Assembly: GCA_027328265.1 (NCBI GenBank)
Contig: DAHVVD010000032.1
Span: 1-9,675 of the forward strand
DNA: 9,675 nt
Direction: 5' to 3'
Source: Microcaldota archaeon
Lineage (GTDB): Archaea; Micrarchaeota; Micrarchaeia; Micrarchaeales; CABMGC01
Below are positions 5,563 through 9,675 of the stretch, piece by piece. Position 1 is the first letter of the stretch, and every line of letters begins with the position of its first letter. The translations under genes were made by a program, and so were the position numbers. The notes beneath the pieces were generated by a model. The model was not told the DNA's origin and searched no databases. It was given only the letters and a program-made list of their open reading frames with translations.

Positions 5563-6795
5563 TCAGACCATCTTTGCGAAAGCTTCCCTTACTTTCTTTC
5601 CGTACCCGCGCTTAGTGTAGATCCTTGAATCGTGCAGCGTCTTGCCGAGAAGAAGGTCAAGTATCACAGCATTGCCCTTGCTTAGCGGCACGAGGCCCTC
5701 CCTCTTCCTTATGTATATCTCGCTCTCCTCCTCTATGAAATTAAGCCTGAGTGCCGCTGGGAAGATCCATTCCTGTTCTATGCCAGCCTTCTCTGCCAGC
5801 TCCTTGCGGAAGGAACTGTCTTGCTGAAGTTTTTTGATCGCCTCCCTTTCTTTCGATCCCTTGTTTCCTTCGACAAGGTCAGCTTCCATGTATGCGGCCT
5901 CAAGGGGCTCCCTGCAAGTGAACATGCGTATCATCTCCTTCGTGATCTCGTTGCTCCCATTGCGCAGATAGGAGTGCATAGACTGCATGACTAGGTCGTC
6001 AGTGTATCCAAGCAGTTCCCCGTAATCGTCAAGAAGAAGGTTTGGATTGGTTATGCTGCCGTCCTCGACCATGGATTTGAATATTCCCTGCAGAAGGAGG
6101 TTGAAGCCGAGGGCTGTCTTGTGATGCATTACTGTCCTGTAAAGGTGGAACCTGCCGAGCAGAAAGTTCTCTACTGGAGATGCGTCCTTCTCGAAGATGA
6201 TCTTGTCCCTCTCGAAGGTTATGAGCCTGAGCAGGCTTGCTATCCCAACCTTTCCGTAAGGCACTCCTGTGTTGTAGGAATCGCGCAGCATGTAGTCGGA
6301 TTTGTCCGCGTCGAGAGAGGACGAGAGGAGCATGCCGAACTCCTTCTTCCCCTTGCCAGATATTATCCTTGTGATCTCCTCCACGCTGTAATTCTCGAGT
6401 TTCTCAGCAAGGAACTTCTTTATTATCTCGGTGCCGAATTCCTCGTGGCTCTTGCCTTTCAGGCTCTCGACTATTGTGTGCTCGAGAGTGTGCGAGAAAG
6501 GGTAATGGCCTATGTCGTGAAGCATTCCTGCGAGCCTCAGCTTCTCTGCGTCCTCGTCGCTCACCTCCATCTTGACGCTGCTCCTCAGGAAGAGGTCCAT
6601 CATGAAGAGAGTGCCGAGGCTGTGGGCATACCTTGTGTGCATCGCTCCAGGGTAAACCAAGTAGGTCGCGCCGAGCTGCTTTATGTTCCTGAGGCGCTGG
6701 AAGATTGGGGTGTCTATGACGCCCATCTCGCTCTCGGTCAGGCTGATGTAGCCATGCACATTGTCTTGGATCTGCTTCTTTATTTTTAGGACCAT
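5563..6795 (-). CDS. HD-domain phosphohydrolase, SAMHD1-like dNTP triphosphohydrolase family (COG1078)
   Basis: The 410-residue protein keeps the whole SAMHD1-type active-site set, matched here from memory of human SAMHD1. VHGYI...DTPIFQRLRNIKQLG has Gln40-Leu41, equivalent to Q149-L150 that sense a 2'-deoxy sugar. RYAHSLG has Arg55 and His58 (R164, H167). HDIGHYPFSH has His93, Asp94, His97 and His102 (H206, D207, H210, H215). KSHEEFG has His117 (H233). LDADKSDYMLRD has Asp164, Lys165, Tyr168 and Asp172 (D311, K312, Y315, D319). The metal-binding HD residues and sugar contacts are therefore all present, and dNTP hydrolysis is the likely reaction, although substrate is not proven by sequence. 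The C-terminal third (about 270-410) is helical and charged. A TATA-like element lies about 25 bases before ATG 6795, implying a leaderless mRNA that continues into argS. Confidence 0.95.
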   Translation of the reverse strand: MVLKIKKQIQDNVHGYISLTESEMGVIDTPIFQRLRNIKQLGATYLVYPGAMHTRYAHSLGTLFMMDLFLRSSVKMEVSDEDAEKLRLAGMLHDIGHYPFSHTLEHTIVESLKGKSHEEFGTEIIKKFLAEKLENYSVEEITRIISGKGKKEFGMLLSSSLDADKSDYMLRDSYNTGVPYGKVGIASLLRLITFERDKIIFEKDASPVENFLLGRFHLYRTVMHHKTALGFNLLLQGIFKSMVEDGSITNPNLLLDDYGELLGYTDDLVMQSMHSYLRNGSNEITKEMIRMFTCREPLEAAYMEADLVEGNKGSKEREAIKKLQQDSSFRKELAEKAGIEQEWIFPAALRLNFIEEESEIYIRKREGLVPLSKGNAVILDLLLGKTLHDSRIYTKRGYGKKVREAFAKMV

Positions 6796-6815
6796 GTTAG
6801 GAATGATATGCTGAG

Positions 6816-6824
6816 ATTTATAAT
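6816..6824. promoter_or_regulatory. Near-palindromic TATA element between two divergent genes
   Basis: ATTTATAAT is the best TATA match in the 56-base gap between ATG 6795 (-) and ATG 6852 (+). Its centre is about 25 bases from the HD start and 32 bases from the M20 start. Both distances suit archaeal initiation at or just before the start codon. The sequence reads almost the same on both strands, so it may serve both genes. TTTTTATG at 6833-6840 is too close to 6852 to be the plus-strand box. Confidence 0.5.
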
Positions 6825-6851
6825 CCTGTTTGTTTTTATGTATTCGATATT

Positions 6852-8063
6852 ATGGGAGAGGAAGTCGGGAGGGTTTCAAGGCTTGTGGAGAGCTACAGAA
6901 GTGAGATCATTAAGACCATGGTTGAGATGATACCCATAAGGGCTATCTCACCAATGGCTGGCGGCAAAGGGGAATCAGAGCGCGCTGATTTTTTGGAGAA
7001 GAAGTTGAGAAAATGGGGATTCAAGACTTCAAGATATGACTACAAGGACAATACAGGGACGATCAGGCCGAATATAGTTTCAAGGACTGGAAGCCCGAAG
7101 AGGGCCCTCTGGATAGTTGGACATATGGATACGGTCTCCGAGGGTGACAGATCTCTCTGGAAGACAGATCCGTTCAAGGCTTATGTGAAGGACGGTAGGA
7201 TATACGGCAGGGGAACAGAAGACGATGGACAGGGATCAATAGCGGGAATGTTCGCCATGAAGGTTTTGAAAGAATCAGGCTTAGACCTGAAATATGGAAT
7301 AGGTGTTGCGCTTGTCGCTGACGAGGAGCTCGGAAGCAAGTATGGCATATGCAAACTGCTTGATGAGGGAATTTTTAGAAAGGATGATCTCTTCGTGGTG
7401 CCTGACCGCGGCTGCAAGGATGGCAGTGAGATAGAGATTGCTGAGAAGGGAGGCTTATGGATAAAGATGACAATAACAGGCAAACAGGTACATGCAAGCA
7501 CCCCAGACAAGGGAGAAAATGCCTACAGACACTCTATAAGGCTCCTGGGCGAGATTGATAGGGTGCTCCATAAAAAATACAACGCTTCAAACAGTTTATT
7601 CGAACCAGGAACATCGACCTTCGAGATGACCAAGCATGAGAAGAACGTGGATAGCATTAACATAATACCTGGTGTAGAGGTCTGTTACATGGATTGCAGG
7701 ATCCTCCCACAATACAGGATTAATGACGTCTTGAATGAAATAAAGAAGGTGGGACTGGCTAAAGAGTTTAGAAGTGTGAAGATAAAGATAGAAGTTGCTA
7801 ATAGACATGACCCTGCGCCTGTGATTGACAAGAATTGTGAGATAGTAAGGTTATTGGGTGAAAAGATATACAAGTTAAGGGGCATAAAGCCCAAAGTAGT
7901 CGGGATAGGAGGTGGCACCTGTGCTGCTTTTATCAGGAGGAGGGGCATGCAGGCAGCGGTATGGTGCACTGAGGATAATGTGGCGCACGAGCCGAACGAA
8001 TATGCAGTAATAAATAATATAGTTGATGACGCAAAAGTCTTCGCGCTTATGCCAAGCGAATGA
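6852..8063 (+). CDS. M20-family metallopeptidase / deacylase (ArgE/DapE/ACY1/CPG2 group)
   Basis: The 403-residue product has all di-zinc motifs of the M20 family. VGHMDTVSEG gives His91 and the supporting Asp93. GRGTEDDGQG gives the bridging Asp124. ADEELGS gives the catalytic base Glu158 and the metal ligand Glu159. VVPDRG gives Asp185, and TEDNVAHEPNEY gives His379. The inserted dimerisation/lid domain spans about 200-310, and GKQVHAS carries His214, which reaches the partner active site in dimeric relatives. The reaction is hydrolysis of a peptide or N-acyl-amino-acid bond in the cytoplasm; there is no signal peptide. Substrate cannot be assigned: annotations such as succinyl-diaminopimelate desuccinylase are common for this group but no neighbour gene supports that. 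The start codon has no clear ribosome site, in line with a leaderless mRNA from the shared TATA element. Confidence 0.95.
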   Translation: MGEEVGRVSRLVESYRSEIIKTMVEMIPIRAISPMAGGKGESERADFLEKKLRKWGFKTSRYDYKDNTGTIRPNIVSRTGSPKRALWIVGHMDTVSEGDRSLWKTDPFKAYVKDGRIYGRGTEDDGQGSIAGMFAMKVLKESGLDLKYGIGVALVADEELGSKYGICKLLDEGIFRKDDLFVVPDRGCKDGSEIEIAEKGGLWIKMTITGKQVHASTPDKGENAYRHSIRLLGEIDRVLHKKYNASNSLFEPGTSTFEMTKHEKNVDSINIIPGVEVCYMDCRILPQYRINDVLNEIKKVGLAKEFRSVKIKIEVANRHDPAPVIDKNCEIVRLLGEKIYKLRGIKPKVVGIGGGTCAAFIRRRGMQAAVWCTEDNVAHEPNEYAVINNIVDDAKVFALMPSE

Positions 8064-8073
8064 AAACGCTGGC

Positions 8074-8080
8074 TTTATAG
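8074..8080 (+). promoter_or_regulatory. TATA-like element (TTTATAG) for the 8110 gene
   Basis: TTTATAG lies about 33 bases before ATG 8110, just after the M20 stop at 8063. It would start transcription near 8103 and give the small surface protein its own promoter, independent of the M20 gene. Confidence 0.45.
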
Positions 8081-8109
8081 AAATTGTTGCATAAACTTCT
8101 AGAGAGTGG

Positions 8110-8640
8110 ATGAGGGAAGAAATAAGCTTTGCAGCTATTATTGGAATAGCCTTTGTCTTGCTTGTAGTCATAGTCGGCGGCATGATACTATTCAGCCATG
8201 CATTGGGAAAGATGGGGCAAATTACAGGGCCAAGCAACAGCTCTGCAAATACTCTTAAAACCGGAGGGCCTAATTCGACAACCCCTAATGTCATTACCAG
8301 ACACTCTGAGATAGGAGTCGGTGCAGAGCTGAACAACTCGATAGCGGCAGGGTTTACTGTGAACCTCACAACTTTTTATGTCATAAGCGGCTCGCAATGC
8401 GTGCGTGAGTCAATCTCATACTGCAACAATAACGAGCCAAGCCAGTTCGTCTGCATAAATAGCAGGTACTCTGGGAAATTCACGGCTCAGAGGAGTAAGA
8501 TATATTCGAATAAATCAAGGGCATGCCCGCTCTTCGTGCTTGCTGGAAACATAAGCTGCACTGCGGAGAATTATTACTGTGCAGTCACTGATACATATCC
8601 AGGGCCACTCGGAGCAAGCAGTTCAAGCAACGGCTCCTAG
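8110..8640 (+). CDS. Small membrane-anchored surface protein with six cysteines
   Basis: I do not recognise a family. The 176-residue protein begins with a short acidic/basic stretch (MREE) and a TM helix (about 7-28, FAAIIGIAFVLLVVIVGGMI). A Ser/Thr/Asn-rich linker (about 38-65) follows, then an extracytoplasmic domain from about 66. That domain has six cysteines (97, 105, 115, 139, 150, 157), enough for three disulfides, and ends in a low-complexity Ser/Gly/Asn tail. Seven Asn-X-Ser/Thr sequons suggest N-glycosylation. It lacks the usual archaeal class III (pilin) signal-peptide cleavage pattern, so I treat the helix as an uncleaved anchor. Its design matches the proteins at 1-246 and 2486-3526. 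Its last 18 bases overlap the end of the convergent hydrolase gene. Confidence 0.85.
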   Translation: MREEISFAAIIGIAFVLLVVIVGGMILFSHALGKMGQITGPSNSSANTLKTGGPNSTTPNVITRHSEIGVGAELNNSIAAGFTVNLTTFYVISGSQCVRESISYCNNNEPSQFVCINSRYSGKFTAQRSKIYSNKSRACPLFVLAGNISCTAENYYCAVTDTYPGPLGASSSSNGS

Positions 8641-9360
8641 CCAGTCAAGGAGGAGCTTGCTAACTAATTCAGAATGGGTATAATGGGGTGTGTGCTTCGC
8701 GCTTTTTATGCCATGAAGGGTGCTGTTCTTCAGGCCCTCTGCAAAAATCGAAGCGTATTTGGTGAAAATGACTCTGTCATTCTCGCCCCAGAGAACCATA
8801 GAAGGAACTGTTATTCTTTCCAGATCTTCCTTGGTAAACTGTCCTTCTACGAATTCATCATCGAGCACGGAGGTTATCACGTGCTTCTTTGCATCGAGCA
8901 TCATTGCCTTTTCAAGGAGGTCCTCCTTGTGCTGTATCCTTGCCTCTTTTCCTTGCACGGTGTTGTAGAAATCTCTCAGGCCAGAAGAATCTTCGAGTAC
9001 TATGCCACTGGTCTTGTTATGGAGTGCGTATGTGGCTGAAATCCATCCGCCATATGAATGGCCGAAGAAGTAAGGAGAATCTATCTTCTCCTTTTTCAGT
9101 ATCTCCTTCACTGCGTCTATCTGTACTCCTAATGTGTATCGTATGTTTGGTGCATCTGATAAACCATGACCAATCAGGTCGACAAGGTAGACGTCGAGAT
9201 AATCGGGAAGGTGGCCAACAAGCCTGGTCCACGTTTTAATGTTGCCAGCGAGCCCATGGAGGAAGAATATAGGATACTTCGAGCCTTTGTGGTGCTTATA
9301 ATGGACTTTGCCGTTGGCTGTGTTTGCGAAGACATCGGTGAAGTCCTTCTCGTAGTCCAT
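8623..9360 (-). CDS. Alpha/beta-fold hydrolase
   Basis: The 245-residue protein is a typical single-domain alpha/beta hydrolase. FFLHGLAGN (32-40) supplies the oxyanion hole, and VYLVDLIGHGLSDAP (57-71) is the conserved strand and turn after it. FFGHSYGGW (98-106) is the nucleophile elbow with Ser102. LWGENDRVI (190-198) carries the acid Asp195. The histidine is His223 or His226 (AKHTPHY), the former fitting family spacing better. A small helical cap lies between about 125 and 185. It has no signal peptide, so it acts in the cytoplasm on an ester, lactone, peptide or similar substrate that cannot be named from sequence. CTAAATAAG at 9395-9387, about 31 bases before ATG 9360, is a plausible TATA box and gives a leader of only a few bases. 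Confidence 0.95.
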   Translation of the reverse strand: MDYEKDFTDVFANTANGKVHYKHHKGSKYPIFFLHGLAGNIKTWTRLVGHLPDYLDVYLVDLIGHGLSDAPNIRYTLGVQIDAVKEILKKEKIDSPYFFGHSYGGWISATYALHNKTSGIVLEDSSGLRDFYNTVQGKEARIQHKEDLLEKAMMLDAKKHVITSVLDDEFVEGQFTKEDLERITVPSMVLWGENDRVIFTKYASIFAEGLKNSTLHGIKSAKHTPHYTHSELVSKLLLDWLGAVA

Positions 9361-9386
9361 AAGATGCAGAAATATCTGGGACTAAA

Positions 9387-9395
9387 CTTATTTAG
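9387..9395 (-). promoter_or_regulatory. TATA-like element for the alpha/beta hydrolase gene
   Basis: CTAAATAAG on the minus strand is centred about 31 bases before the ATG at 9360. Spacing and AT-richness are the only evidence. Confidence 0.4.
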
Positions 9396-9491
9396 AGTTT
9401 GATGGTTCTTCGTGCTCGAGAAGCGATCTATGCCCTCCGCTAATGTTTTTCAAACAAAAGTGGCAAAGTGGTAAATTTCTTTCCATCCTAT

Positions 9492-9500
9492 CCTAAAAAG
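9492..9500 (+). promoter_or_regulatory. TATA-like element for the HAD-family gene
   Basis: CCTAAAAAG is centred about 31 bases before the ATG at 9527 and would place the transcript start near 9520. It supports that ATG over the later in-frame GTG at 9617. The remaining gap, 9361-9491, shows no gene. Confidence 0.35.
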
Positions 9501-9526
9501 TTTGGAAAATTGGAAGAGGATGAAAC

Positions 9527-9675
9527 ATGGACCACAAGACGGGCAAACATGGTGCGCGGTCTCGCTGCGGAAGGGAAGGTTTCTCCGCGAAAGGGCCGCT
9601 GCATGGAAAACATGACGTGAGGCTGCTTTGCGCCGATCTGGACGGCACCATGTTTCCCTTCCACGGACATCCGGA
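9527..9675 (+). CDS. HAD-superfamily phosphatase, N-terminal part (runs off the right edge)
   Basis: An open frame from ATG 9527 continues to the last base (49 full codons). Residues 31-41 read VRLLCADLDGT, the HAD motif I: a hydrophobic strand followed by Asp37-Leu-Asp39-Gly-Thr, in which Asp37 would be the nucleophile and Asp39 the general acid/base. The DLDGT form with a following aromatic segment is common in Cof-type and sugar-phosphate phosphatases, but the cap and later motifs lie outside the window, so the subtype is open. Residues 1-30 are an unusual basic, His/Gly/Lys/Arg-rich extension. An in-frame GTG at 9617 would start the protein right before motif I and is a real alternative start, though the promoter spacing favours 9527. 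Confidence 0.75.
   Translation, partial: MDHKTGKHGARSRCGREGFSAKGPLHGKHDVRLLCADLDGTMFPFHGHP

Noticed and set aside
6121..6789. 222-codon plus-strand frame antisense to the HD gene
   Set aside because: It lies wholly opposite a strongly conserved gene, its product is compositionally odd, and it has no motif. It is a shadow caused by codon bias of the real gene.
8110..8200. Type IV pilin-like (class III) signal peptide in the 176-residue protein
   Set aside because: The charged-Gly/Ala cleavage site followed by Gln before the helix is missing, so an uncleaved anchor is more likely.
9488..9670. 60-codon minus-strand frame at the right end
   Set aside because: It lies opposite the HAD motif I coding sequence and the promoter, and its product has no motif.

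Overview
The window reads as a compact archaeal chromosome segment. Nearly every gene start has an AT-rich TATA-like element about 24-35 bases upstream and little or no leader. One tRNA carries an intron with the archaeal bulge-helix-bulge splice signal at a non-anticodon position. One gene belongs to the archaeal DUF460 family. Several surface proteins have a single N-terminal membrane anchor and many Asn-X-Ser/Thr sites. Non-anticodon tRNA introns and tight packing fit a DPANN archaeon such as a Micrarchaeota/ARMAN relative or a thermophilic crenarchaeon. I lean to the former, but this is inference and no phylogenetic marker was tested.

Left part (1-2483). A membrane-anchored protein runs off the left edge on the minus strand. 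It is divergent from a short plus-strand coding remnant (336-748) that needs one frameshift and faintly resembles a transposase N-terminus. A minimal DUF460 (RNase H-like) gene on the minus strand follows. It is divergent from an unrecognised 336-residue protein on the plus strand.

Central minus-strand cluster (6795 down to 2486). Transcription order is a SAMHD1-type HD phosphohydrolase, then arginyl-tRNA synthetase one base after the HD stop, then tRNA-Arg(CCU) ten bases after the argS stop, then a membrane-anchored DsbA-like protein thirteen bases after the tRNA. Thus argS is followed directly by one of its own substrates, and that tRNA has a 32-nt intron inside the T-loop. The DsbA-like protein has lost its redox cysteines: CxxC has become Ser-Thr-Gly-Ser.

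Right part (6852-9675). An M20 metallopeptidase gene diverges from the HD gene across a 56-base gap with one near-palindromic TATA element. A small six-cysteine surface protein follows it. That gene overlaps tail-to-tail, by 18 bases, with an alpha/beta hydrolase gene on the minus strand. The start of a HAD-family phosphatase gene runs off the right edge.

Most of the window is housekeeping: translation (ArgRS, tRNA-Arg), nucleotide-pool control (HD protein), peptide or amino-acid metabolism (M20), plus cell-surface proteins. The parts worth a second look are the T-loop intron, the argS/tRNA-Arg arrangement, the SxxS thioredoxin-fold protein, the unknown 336-residue protein and the decayed transposase-like remnant. 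I saw no CRISPR array, rRNA, or intact mobile element.
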